A DNA stretch of 64,000 nucleotides, taken from positions 6,217,563-6,281,562 of the forward strand of contig JAJEKV010000014.1 in the NCBI GenBank assembly GCA_021234155.1. The letters are read 5' to 3'. This stretch comes from Isoetes taiwanensis. Its lineage: Eukaryota; Streptophyta; Lycopodiopsida; Isoetales; Isoetaceae. Below, piece by piece: positions 27,085-37,539 of this stretch; within the stretch, counting starts at the first letter, position 1, and each line of letters begins with the position of its first letter. The position numbers were made by a program, and so were the translations under genes. The notes under the pieces were generated by a model. The model was given only the letters and a program-made list of their open reading frames with translations, was not told the origin of the DNA and ran no database searches.

Positions 27085-27650
27085 TTTTTTTTGTTTTTGT
27101 TTTTGTTTTTTTTTTGAAGAACGACAAACTTTATTGAAACACCAAGCCAAAAGCCAGATACAAATGCAGAGGTAGGAATAAAATTTCAGAGGATAATCAT
27201 GATCCACTGAATAGAACCACCAGCTTATGCATAAGACAACACACTCAAATAGGACTCAAATATCAACTGTCGCTTAGCAGGAGCAAGCAAAGAACAATGG
27301 TAGGCCTTAGCGATTCTAGCTTGTGCGTCCCGAAGGACTACTGCAGGAGGAATATCCAGACCCTGAAAGATACACAATCTTCTGCACTTCCAGATGGACC
27401 ACAACAACCATCCTGATGCAAAATGAAATGCTTGACTCTGCACCTTATTCCAAGTATTCGGATAAATAGCCAGAAGCACTTGCTGACTTGTCAATGTCAC
27501 ATGAAAAAGAGAAAGCAGCCAAGACCAAACAGGCTGGAGATGATCACATAAAAAGAAATAATGCTCAATGGTCTCGTCCCTTTGCTTGCGTAGTGGGCAG
27601 AGTACTGACACTCGAGGATCAAATCTGTGGACAAAACCATCATTCAATTA
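27085..27650 (-). mobile_element. 5'-truncated LINE with poly(A) tail
   Basis: On the - strand this is the last part of a LINE. It includes the end of ORF2, a short 3' UTR, and a poly(A) seen as T-runs at about 27087-27115 on the + strand. It is inserted into the DUF4283-like relic. The 5' part is missing, as is usual for LINE copies. Confidence 0.75.
27225..27647 (-). pseudogene. LINE ORF2 C-terminus with zf-RVT domain
   Basis: Open frame of 140 residues. It contains RVSVLCPLRKQRDETIEHYF followed by LCDHLQPVWSWL. This is the zf-RVT zinc-binding domain at the end of plant L1-type LINE ORF2: CPLC, then ETIEH.F..C......W. The second cysteine of CPLC is an R here. The frame ends ESYLSVLSYA close to the poly(A). 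Only the tail of ORF2 is present, so it makes no active RT. Confidence 0.8.
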
Positions 27651-27834
27651 AATTGGGATTATGTCTTAATTTTGGGACAAATTTCATATTGTATGTTTTT
27701 TATAGCATATTGAAATTCACACAAACCACCTCAAAAGTATGAAAATGTAATCTCATATTATTTACAAAATAGTCAATATTTCACAATATAGCACCATATT
27801 ATAAAAACTTGATGAAAAAAATTTACATAGTTAT

Positions 27835-28565
27835 TCACTTTTCTTCAAGCACCCTCAATGATATCATAGCCTTCTTCTTGACATCCTGAGGTATTGTAAT
27901 TCTTGCATTTCTAGCTGGAATATTGTTTGGAGTCCATGAGTACAATACACTTTCATAGTCTAGCCAAAGATCAGGATCACTCGGATTTCTCCTCCATCTC
28001 TTTGTCCAACAATCTGAGTACCTGTCTTATCCGATACGTTGGTCAACTGATGCATTGGACACCACCATTCTACCCGCACATGGTTGAAGTTAATATTACC
28101 TTCTTCTTTGCAAATATCAGAGATGGTGAACCCCAACCACACTGGATAGGTATCTAAATCTGCTGGCTTTACTACCACAAATTGGTGGCATTCCAAATCA
28201 GTGGAAGGTTTATAAGCATCCATGCCTAGAAACTTTGGCCTATTGTTCTTAGAACCAACATAGTGTTTGTCAGAAGGAGGAGGAGCATATTGCTTACGAA
28301 TGCTACTAACAGTGTCATCAACATCCTCAGCACTTGCTAAGGTCTTCCACCTAGTTTTAGGCAACCACCCTTCTTTCAATTCATCTGAGGATGTGTCTAT
28401 CTCCCCCAACAGGTTAATCACCTTCTTCCAATAAGCCACCAAGGCACGGTTGGTGTCATCGGGATTGGTTTGCCAATGCTTTATATAGTCCTGGATTCCT
28501 TCCTTAGTCAATCCCAATTGCTTCACTTCTTTAGTAGGTTTTAGAGCTTTTGGTTGACTTGGAGG
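27835..28565 (-). pseudogene. C-terminal exon of the ParB/methyltransferase/HAD locus
   Basis: The - strand frame reads LTKEGIQDYIKHWQTNPDDT, VAYWKKVINLL, then FVVVKPADLDTYPVWLGFTI and VRVEWWCPMHQ. A frame change near 28020 leads to CWTKRWRRNPSDPDLWLDYE, then VLYSWTPNN, ending LRVLEEK and TGA at 27835. The pattern PVWLG..ISDI, V.VEWW.P, then W....W is like the BAH-like or 'WW.P' chromatin or transposon-linked modules in which a short barrel ends in aromatic residues. I cannot name the family firmly. A LINE tail ends at about 28588, just upstream, so the exon's 5' border is uncertain. It is the last coding part of the locus. Confidence 0.55.
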
Positions 28566-28587
28566 TATCATACAATGGAGACAAATA

Positions 28588-29520
28588 TAAGGATAAAATA
28601 GAATAGAATATGTTTTTATCGTCCACAAAGAACAACTGGCCTATGGGACCCAAACAAAGAGAGAGCAGCAAGCGTATTATTGTCAGGATTAAAAAACCCC
28701 CGCCCCGAAGGGTTTTCGAGGGAAAACCTTAGCAGTAATAAGGATGCTGGTATACTGTACAATCGCATATGACAATTCAATGCTGTACTGAAGGATACAA
28801 CTGAGTCCGTGTATCCATAACTTCCTGGAGGTATGATCCCAACAAGCCCATGGAGGCCGTGTTCAACAGCTCATGCAAGGGCTGGTGAGGCACAATTAAC
28901 TGAACATACCGTGCCCGAATCTAATCGAACGCTGGGCAGGCCTGAAGGGCATGATATTCATCCTCACTGAAGCCTGTTGGCAATACTGACAGATCCTGTC
29001 CTCACGTGGCTCCCGAGTTCATCGCCCTGTCTCAATGAGGAGGCGGTGTGCACCCTGCGAATGGAAGCTATTAGTCTGCACTTCTTCATGGGCAAATGAG
29101 TGCGCAAGTAGTGTTGTGGGCCTCTTGTGAGCATGGGGTTGACTTGCTGCCCATAATGTGCCATAACATGCAACAGGGCATCTGCATTCCAGAGCTTGGC
29201 AAGGAAGCTAAGCATCTAGTACTGCTGCAATGCATTGTGCTCCTTCTTTATCTGTACCTGCCCACATCTGTGTGCTTGCACATTCCAACGTGAGAACCAC
29301 TGAGCTTGCTTGTCCTTCCAGTAGGCTTTGAGGCGCTTGGACCCATTGCTACTGCCAATGCAAGCTTGGGCAATCGGGCATCACCCACTGAGCTTGCTTG
29401 TCCTTCCAGCAGGCTTTGAGGCACTTGGACCCATTGCTACTGCCAATGCAAGCTTGGGCAAACTTGTCGTTTGAACATCCTCATTGCTAGAAGCATTTAT
29501 GACTGCATTTGTCGATGACG
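28588..29520 (-). mobile_element. LINE 3' fragment (second copy), in a host intron
   Basis: Diverged copy of the LINE at 13.8-15.9 kb in the same orientation. The C-terminal zinc-finger part (SFHSQGAHRLLIETGR, RICQYCQQ, SEDEYHALQACPAFD) is read on the - strand at about 29075-28900. The 3' end carries a CCCCGCCCCGAAGGGG-type tail and AGAATAGAATA repeats at about 28590-28610. An 88-bp tandem duplication (29301-29375 and 29389-29463) lies at its right side. It sits between the first HAD exon and the C-terminal exon of the locus. Confidence 0.75.
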
Positions 29521-29828
29521 AGATTGTGCCTCCAAACCATCATCCAATTAAATTGGGATTATGTCAACTCCAAAATCACGCCAACCTGCTATTGTCTTCT
29601 AGGGGGTTTTTGTTTTTTTTAATCTTTTTTTTTGGACTTCAAAAATAACATAAGGTTGCGATTCACGTGTGACGTTTCATATGCGAATTGAAATATGCAA
29701 AAATGAAGAGCAAGTTGCTAACATAGATGAGACCAAAATTGAAGAGCATTTATATGATAATATTAGGTTTGATAATAACAGATTGCATTATTTGCGAGGC
29801 CAAATTATGCATAATAGACACAAACTTC

Positions 29829-30301
29829 ACCAGAAAATCATCTGTCGCAAAGTTTTTTGGATCGTAAGATGGTGGATTCAGGGTCTGTGTTTGATTGTAG
29901 AAGCATTTGCGAGCATCATCATCCACTATGATTATATCATCCTTATTCTCGATACCAAGTTCGTCCATCATGTTACTCAAGTGTTTGATGAAGATAGGCT
30001 TGCCTGTTGGATCCTTGGGATTAGTGAACTTCACACATTTGTTCTGATCCCAAAAGGTCAACCAATGTCTACGCATTTCCCCCAGTGCCTCCAAAGTATC
30101 CTTGATGTTCCTTAGTTCCATGGATGACCAAATACCAACTCGAAATAACCTGAATGCCTCATCTAGCATCTCCTTCAAGTGCGGCCGCGGATAGATCCAC
30201 TTGGTGTTTGATTCTACTGGTGTCTGATGAACTGTTTCTAGCCACTTTATTTTTGGAAAAGTCTTGCAAAGGACTCCGTTTAGGTCGAACACCACAACCT
30301 T
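29829..30301 (-). pseudogene. HAD/FCP-like exon, copy A
   Basis: Read from an AG acceptor just above 30301. It gives KKVVVFDLNGVLC (HAD motif I), FRVGIWSSMELRN (motif II), DPTGKPIFIKHLSNM (motif III lysine region) and DDIIIVDDDARKC (motif IV), ending DDFL/GTGAAGT, a possible splice donor. This is the FCP1/SCP ('NLI-interacting factor') type of HAD phosphatase fold, about 155 residues. The second aspartate of the DxD motif is N, as in other plant proteins with a DLNG motif, so hydrolysis may be lost. The frame is open through the whole exon. After DDFLVK the sequence departs from copies B and C, which marks the left end of the tandem array. Confidence 0.75.
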
Positions 30302-30531
30302 CTTAGAAACGCAATGGAAGCTGAAACATCAAACATGTATCCGGTTAGCAAGATACGATAACACAAACAATACAAACGCGCCAAGCGTGATTTGAAATAG
30401 TCATAACCAAATCGGCCGGCGTGATTTAGTTGACAACGAAAAATAATCCAAACGCGGCAAGCGATTTAATTCAAAGGTAATACAAATTAAATCGCGCGTA
30501 ACGCGATTTAAATTCGTGGGCAAGGCCATAC

Positions 30532-32320
30532 CTATCATCTTAGGTTTCCTTTGCCGTCATCCGGCGTCATTCTCCCCTTCGCCACCCTTAATCTTCGTCT
30601 TCTTACATTTGTTAGAATTGTTATTTTCTATTAGTTCCATTGCGTCCTTCTTCTGGCCCGACATTATTTTACTATTGATTTGGCAAACTGTGAATCACTA
30701 GAGAGCGCCGTTGCCTTCATTTTTCGGTTTCCCTGTCAATTACTTCATTGTTAACCTGTGAATCTACTCTGTTGTTGCTTGCATCACCCGCAATGTGGGC
30801 AAAAATATTCCCTAAGTTCGCCGCCATCACAGTACTTTGAGCAGCCCGGTTTAGCGGCTATTTGTTCATTCTTCGCTTTCCTTATCGGTGCTGCAGATTA
30901 CTAGGTCCCTCACGGAGCTTAAGCGTCCACTTTCGAATTGGACAAGTCACGAGACTTTTGGACAAGTCTTTTGAGACTTTTGATTGCTGATGATTTCAGG
31001 TTGCCATAAGGGCCTTTAGGAGACTTGGCAAGCACATGCATGAGGAATGGTTCAAGAAAGTCTTTGGCCTGCTCATCACTCACAAAGCAGTGACATCTTC
31101 TTGCACCCATAAGAGCCTCTCGGGCAATATAACCTCCAACATGAAGCTCCAAGCGGGGTTGTATCAATTGGAGCAAATGCCCTCGACGAGGTAAGCATGA
31201 CCATAGGCGGGGAAATCCATTTTTTATTTAAGGGGCCCTTCTCCTTAGTTTGTAGCTCGTGACTTGATTTCCCCACTTAGGAGGGGGTCCCGATCCTCAT
31301 CCTCTTCGACTCATCCTCGATTCGACTGATCCTCGATCCGAATGAAAGAATATAGTTCTTAAGTCTGGATCATCTAGAAGAAAACATTCCCATGCACTGC
31401 TATTGTCACCCTTGGCCTTAGCGATATCATATTCCTCGTCTGACAGCATGGATATCATAATAAAGATGACATGTGCCATCTTCCGATCGCGTTAGCGACT
31501 CATTATCCTTAACATCATATATTAGGCATCCCTCCCTAATAACTTTGAGGCACTCGGATCATGAGCGTGGATAGTGCATCTTGAGATGTGACTCACCGAA
31601 GGACAAACGATGACAATAGTGAAGGACCTCTCGGTTGTCAATCCTATACGGTGGTAAAGAAGCCTGGCTTTGTAGTCCTTACGGGTTCATGCCCATATCT
31701 CCTCTCCCACCCTATTTGTCCAACACAAAGAGTGATATATTTTTAAGGCCGGAGTTGATTTTGGTAAGAGACCTTTGTACCCAATGGAGACCCGAATCTT
31801 GGGGTGTCGTCTTCTCCAATAATCTTCTTCACAAGGGCCACTTTTCTTCTCAACTCGGCCATTACCTTAGGGGTAGAGTCTCCTTATGTTTTTATTTTTA
31901 GCCTTCCAATTCTTTAGGAAGTCCTTTGACGAGAATACAAACTTCTTGATGTCATCATTAACGACCTTGTATTTGTCCAAAGAATCCAATTTCGGATAAT
32001 GCCACATCCCCCGATAGCCTTTGTAACTCAGCTCCCTACGGTGACTTCATTGTCATTACATCCTTCACATGGCTGCAGCACTCAACGAAGGACATCCTAT
32101 CCTTAGTGAAAGCACTTTTCTTGTATAAGACTTCCTTCTTTTTAATCGGTCTAAAACCCAAATGGTCTCGGCGTCGTGCCTAGCCCCCGAGAGTCTTTCT
32201 CATCTGTCACATTCAAGTCAAAGATGCTTACATCAACAGGAGGCACCCTACCCATAGTATCTGGCAGCTTCCTTTGTGCATAAGTGTCCCAGAATTCATT
32301 CCACTTTTGCCATACCACTT
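30532..32320 (-). pseudogene. DNA-methyltransferase-like exon, copy 1 (most broken)
   Basis: Same content as copy 2 but in short pieces. Near 31297-31479 it reads MAHVIFIMIS and DDPDLRTIFFH. Near 30919-31276 it reads LELHVGGYIAREALMGARRC. The exon ends at a GATAG/GTATGG donor at 30532. Compared with copy 2, CCAGATC is CGGATC, CCTGAAGG is CCGAAGG and CTACAGCTG is CTACGGTG. These changes cause many of the frame breaks. No function can be assigned to this copy alone. Confidence 0.65.
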
Positions 32321-32323
32321 CAC

Positions 32324-32796
32324 CAGAAAATCATCTGTCGCAAAGTTTTTTGGATCGTAAGATGGTGGATTCGGGGCACTGTGTTTGATTGTAGAAGCAT
32401 TTGCGAGCATCATCATCCACTATGATTATATCATCCTTATTTCGATACCAAGTTCGGTCCATCATGTTACTCAAGTGTTTGATGAAGATAGGCTTGCTGT
32501 TGGATCCTTGGGATTAGTGAACTTCACACATTTGTTCTGATCCCAAAAGGTCAACCAATGTCTACGCATTTCCCCCAGTGCCTCCAAAGTATCCTTGATG
32601 TTCCTTAGTTCCATGGATGACCAAATACCAACTCGAAATAACCTGAATGCCTCATCTAGCATCTCCTTCAAGTGCGGCCGCGGATAGATCCACTTGGTGT
32701 TTGATTCTACCGGGTGTCGATGAACCGTTCTCTAGCCACTTTATTTTTTGGAAAAGTCTTGCAAAGGACTCCGTTTAGGTCGAACACCACAACCTT
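32324..32796 (-). pseudogene. HAD/FCP-like exon, copy B
   Basis: Carries LKEMLDEAFRLFRVGIWSSM, TLEALGEMRRHWLTFWDQNK and TNPKDPT in one frame (32471-32671). The motif IV part and the tail (PPSYDPKNFATDDFLVKWYG) follow in another frame near 32228-32416. Single-base indels relative to copies A and C break it. It runs directly into methyltransferase copy 1 without an intron. Confidence 0.7.
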
Positions 32797-33023
32797 CTTA
32801 GAAACGCAATGGAAGCTGAAACATCAAACATGTATCCGGTCGGCCAAGATACGATAACACAAACAATACAAACGCCAAGCGTGATTTGAAATAGTCATAA
32901 CCAAATCGGCTTCGGCGTGATTTAGTTTGACAACGAAAAATAATCAGCTGCGGCTTGGCGTGATTTAATTCAAAAGGTAATACAAATTAAATCACGCGTG
33001 GCGATTCGTGGGCAAGGCCATAC

Positions 33024-34803
33024 CTATCATCTTCGGTTTCCTTTGCCGTCATCGGCGTCATTCTCCCCTTAGCCACCCTTAATCTTCGTCTTAGCCCATT
33101 TGTTAGAATTGTTATTTTCTATTAGTTCAGCTGCGTCCTTTCACAACCTGACATTATTTTACTATTGATTTGGCAAAACACGTGAATCACTAGAGCCGCC
33201 GTTGCCTTCATTTTCGGTTTCCACTGTCAATTACTTCATTGTTAACCCGTGAATCTACTCTTTGTTGTTGCTTGCATCACCGCAATGTGGGCAAAAAATA
33301 TTCCCTAAGTTCGCCGCCATCCGCGGTACTTTGAGCAGCCGGTTTAGCGACTATTTGTTCATTACTGCTTTCCTTATCAGGCTGCAGATTACTAGGTCCC
33401 TCACCAGAAGCAACGTCCACTTTCGAATTGGACAAGTTTACGAGACTTTTGGACAAGTCTACGAGACTTTTGATTGCTGATGATTTCAGGTTGCCATAAG
33501 GGCCTTTAGGAGACTTGGCAAGCACATGCATGAGGAATGGTTCAAGAAAGTCTTTGGCCTGCTCATCACTCACAAAGCAGTGACATCTTCTTGCACCCAT
33601 AAGAGCCTCTCGGGCAATATAACCTCCAACATGAAGCTCCAAGCAGGTTGTATCAATTGGAGCAAATGCCTCGACGAGGTAAGCAGCCATAGACGGGGGA
33701 AATCCATTTTTATTTAAGGGGCCCTTCTCCTTAGTTTGTAGCTTCGTGCTTGATTTCCCCACTTAGGAGGGGTCCCGATCCTCATCCTCTTTCGACTCGT
33801 CCTCGACCGATCCTGATCCGTATGAAAGAATATAGTTCTTAAGTCTGGATCATCTAGAAGAAAACATTCCCATGCACTGCTATTGTCACCCTTGGCCTTA
33901 GCGATATCATATTCCTCGTCGACCAAGATGGATATCATAATAAAGATGACATGTGCCATCTTCCGTTCTGTTCGCAGCTCATTATCCTTAACATCATATA
34001 TTAGGCATCCCTCCCTAATAACTTTGAGGCACTCCAGATCATGAGCAGCGGATAGTGCATGCAGATGTGACTCACCTGAAGGACAAACGATGACAATAGT
34101 GAAGGACCTCTCAGTTGTCAATCCTATACAGCTGGTAAAGAAGCTGCTGTAGTCCTTCTGGTTCATGCCCATATCTCCTCTCCCACCCCTGCTGTCCAAC
34201 ACAAAGAGTGATATATTTTTAAGGCCAGAAGTTGATTCTGGCAAGAGACCTTTGTACCCAATGGAGACTGAATACTGGACAGCGTCGTCTTCTCCAGTAA
34301 TCTTCTTCACAAGGGCCACTTTTCTTCTCAACTCGGCCAGTACCTTAGGGGGTAGAGTCTCCTTATGTTTTGTATTTTTAGCCTTCCAATTCTTTAGGAA
34401 GTCCTTTGACCAGAATACAAACTTCTTGATGTCATCATTACTGACCTTGTATTTGTCCAGCAATCCAATTTCAGATAATGCCACATCCCCCGATAGCCTT
34501 TGTAACTCAGCTCCTACAGCTGACTTCATTGTACGTACATCCTTCACATGGCTGCAGCACTCAACGAAGGACATCCTATCCTTAGTGAAAGCACTCTTCT
34601 TGTATAAGACTTCCTTCTTTAAGCACTGGTCTAAAACCCAAATGGTCTCAGCGTCGTCTAGCCCCTGAGTCTTTCTCATCTCTGTCACATTCAAGTCAAA
34701 GATGCTTACATCAACAGGAGGCACCCTACCCATAGTATCTGGCAGCTTCCTTTGTGCATAAGTGTCCCAGAATTCATTCCACTTTTGCCATACCACTTCA
34801 CCA
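33024..34803 (-). pseudogene. DNA-methyltransferase-like exon, copy 2 (best preserved)
   Basis: An open frame of 360 residues (34796-33714) and an overlapping one of 161 (33762-33277) together give the exon. Residues 1-190 are helical (WQKWNEFWDTYAQRKL...). Residues 196-206 read SLFVLDSRGGR, in the place of the DPPY catalytic motif IV of N4/N6 methyltransferases. SFTIVIVCPSGESHLHALSA follows. In the second frame EKGPLNKNG and VEAFAPIDTTCLELHVGGYI, then AREALMGARRCHCF, resemble the motif X/motif I block of permuted (beta-type) enzymes, where DPFAG.GT...A..LGR is usual. Both key motifs are altered, so activity is doubtful. The frame change falls at GCACGAAG, where copy 3 reads TCTGAG, so it may be a sequence error. 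The exon ends at a donor at 33024. Confidence 0.65.
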
Positions 34804-35272
34804 GAAAATCATCTGTCGCAAAGTTTTTTGGATCGTAAGATGGTGGATTCAGGGCCTGTGTTTGATTGTAGAAGCATTTGCGAGCATCATCATCCACTAT
34901 GATTATATCATCCTTATTCTCGATACCAAGTTCGTCCATCATGTTACTCAAGTGTTTGATGAAGATAGGCTTGCCTGTTGGATCCTTGGGATTAGTGAAC
35001 TTCACACATTTGTTCTGATCCCAAAAGGTCAACCAATGTCTACGCATTTCCCCCAGTGCCTCCAAAGTATCCTTGATGTTCCTTAGTTCCATGGATGACC
35101 AAATACCAACTCGAAATAACCTGAATGCCTCATCTAGCATCTCCTTCAAGTGCGCCGCGGATAGATCCACTTGGTGTTTGATTCTCTTGGTGTCGATGAA
35201 ACCGTTCTCTAGCCACTTTATTTTTAGGAAAAGTCTTGCAAAGGACTCGTTTAGGTCGAACACCACAACCTT
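34803..35272 (-). pseudogene. HAD/FCP-like exon, copy C
   Basis: Open frame of 186 residues reading through all HAD motifs. It has VFDLNE at motif I (altered just after, where copy A has VFDLNGVLC), VGIWSSMELRN, KPIFIKHLSNMMDELG and DDIIIVDDDARKC. The 5' part after DLN differs from copy A by small indels, so the start is damaged or misread. It runs into methyltransferase copy 2 at DDFLVKWYGKSG, with the methyltransferase in another frame. The two are therefore not one continuous frame unless the GTGAAGT donor is spliced. Confidence 0.7.
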
Positions 35273-35504
35273 CTTAGAAACGCAATGGAAGCTGAAACAT
35301 CAAACATGTATCCCGGTCAGCAAGATACGATAACACAAACAATACAAACGCCAAAGCGTGATTTGAAATAGTCATAACCAAATCAAGGCCGGGCGTGATT
35401 TAGTTTGACAACGAAAAATAATCAAAGCACGGCGCGGCGATTTAATTCAAAGGTAATACAAATTAAATCACGGCGTGGCGCGATTTAAATGGGCAAGGCC
35501 ATAC

Positions 35505-37265
35505 CTATCATCTTCGGTTTCCTTTGCCGTCATCGGCGTCATTCTCCCCTTCGCCACCCTTAATCTTCGTCTTCTTCCATTTGTTAGAATTGTTATTTTC
35601 TATTAGTTCATTTGCGTCCTTCATAAACTGACATTATTTTACTATTGATTTGGCAAACTGTGAATCACTAGAGCGTAAGCCGTTGCCTTCATTTTCGGTT
35701 TCCCTGTCAATTACTTCATTGTTAACACGTGAATCTACTGTTGTTGCTTGCATCACCCGCAATGTGGGCAAAATATTCCCTAAGTTAGCGCCATCACGGT
35801 ACTTTGAGCAGCCGGTTTAGCAGCTATTTGTTCATTCTCGCTTTCCTTATCGGGCTGTAGATTACTAGGTCCCTCACGGAAGCAACGTCCACTTTGAATT
35901 GGACAAGTCTACGAGACTTTTGGACAAGTCTACGAGACTTTGATTGCTGATGATTTCAGGTTGCCATAAGGGCCTTTAGGAGACTTGGCAAGCACATGCA
36001 TGAGGAATGGTTCAAGAAAGTCTTTGGCCCGCTCATCACTCACAAAGCAAAGTGACATCTTCTTGCACCCATAAGAGCCTCTCGGGCAATATAACCTCCA
36101 ACATGAAGCTCCAAGCGAGGTTGTATCAATTGGAGCAAATGCCTCGGCGAGGTAAGCAGCCATAGGCGGGGAAATCCATTTTTATTTAAGGGGCCCTTCT
36201 CCTTAGTTTGTAGCTCAGACTTGATTTCCCCACTTAGGGGGGTCCCGATCCTCATCCTCTCTCGACTCATCCTGTTTACGGTGATCCCGATCCGTATGAA
36301 AGAATATAGTTCTTAAGTATGGATCATCTAGAAGAAAACATTCCCATGCATCGCTATTGTCACCCTTGGCCTTAGCGATATCATATTCCTCGTCGACAAA
36401 GATGGATATCATAATAAAGATGACATGTGCCATCTTAAGATTACGCTTGCATGACTCATTATCCTTAACATCATATATTAGGCATCCCTCCCTAATAACT
36501 TTGAGGCACTCGGATCATGAGCGGCGGATAGTGCATGCAGATGTGACTCACCAGAAGGACAAACGATGACAATAGTGAAGGACCTCTCAGTTGTCAATCC
36601 TATACAGCTGGTAAAGAAGCTGCTGTAGTCCTTCTCGTTCATGCCCATATCTCCTCTCCCACCCCTGCTGTCCAACACAAAGAGTGATATATTTTTAAGG
36701 CCGAAGTTAATTCTGGCAAGAGACCTTTGTACCCAATGGAGACCGAATCTTTGGACAACGTCGTCTTCTCCAATAATCTTCTTCACAAGGGCCACTTTTC
36801 TTCTCAACTCGGCCCATTACCTTAGGGGTAGAGTCTCCTTATGTTTTGTATTTTAGCCTTCCAATTCTTTAGGAAGTCCTTTGACCAGAATACAAACTTC
36901 TTGATGTCATCATTCTTGACCTTGTATTTGTCCGGCAATCCAATTTCGGATAATGCCACATCCCCGATAGCCTTTGTAACTCAGCTCCTACAGCTGACTT
37001 CATTGTACGTACATCCTTCACATGGTTGCAGCACTCAACGAAGGACATCCTATCCTTAGTGAAAGCACTCTTCTTGTATAAGACTTCCTTCTTTAAGCGG
37101 TCTAAAACCCAAATGGTCTCAAAGGTGCGTCTAGCCCCCCGAGTCTTTCTCATCTCTGTCACATTCAAGTCAAAGATGCTTACATCAACGGGAGGCACCC
37201 TACCCATAGTATCGGCGGCTTCCTTTGTGCATAAGTGTCCCGAGAATTCATTCCACTTTTGCCAT
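35505..37265 (-). pseudogene. DNA-methyltransferase-like exon, copy 3 (next to the ParB-like part)
   Basis: Starts LWQKWNEFSGHLCTKEAADT near 37265 and continues in pieces. NISLFVLDSRGGRGDMGMNE is at 36807-36478, SGEIKSELQTKEKGPLNKNG at 36270-36040 and a CFVSDERAKDFLEPF tail at 36163-35930. A linker follows with NNEVIDRETENEG and NNNSNKWKKTKIKGG, up to a GATAG/GTATGG donor at 35505. It keeps TCTGAG where copy 2 is altered, and so supplies the likely true frame there. It lies directly after the ParB-like part, across one intron. Confidence 0.65.
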
Positions 37266-37539
37266 AATCGCCTCCTTACAAAACACAATCTTATACGAAG
37301 TCCGTTGGACCTGACACGCTAGATGAGCTTTCGGAAGGATGCGCAATGTCATCACCACCTTTTTTTCTTTGATTTTCTTGCGGTTTTCTTCTTCTCAGTA
37401 TAATTGTTCTGCGGCCAGTCCGCTCCGGCAGCTTGAAAGCCTCGGACTTTGACCCGCCATGCGGTGGGTAATGGGCAGCCATATTCCACCCATTTGTTGC
37501 CGGGCGTGGCGCAGATTTGCTCCACGTATGGACCGCCAA

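Larger units (their letters stand above)
29829..37265 (-). repeat. Three tandem ~2.48-kb units (methyltransferase-like exon + intron + HAD-like exon)
   Basis: HAD exon starts lie at 30301, 32796 and 35272, giving spacings of 2495 and 2476 bp. Methyltransferase exons start at about 32320, 34796 and 37265. Units join at GTGAAGTGG/TATGGC, where the donor end of the HAD exon meets the start of the next methyltransferase exon. Outside CTG/CAG sites the copies are almost identical, so the duplication looks recent. Within the middle unit 33.0-34.8 kb has the longest open frame. Confidence 0.9.

Noticed and set aside
34165-34668. 167-codon + strand frame
   Set aside because: Shadow of the methyltransferase-like frame on the - strand, which has family-type motifs and splice signals.
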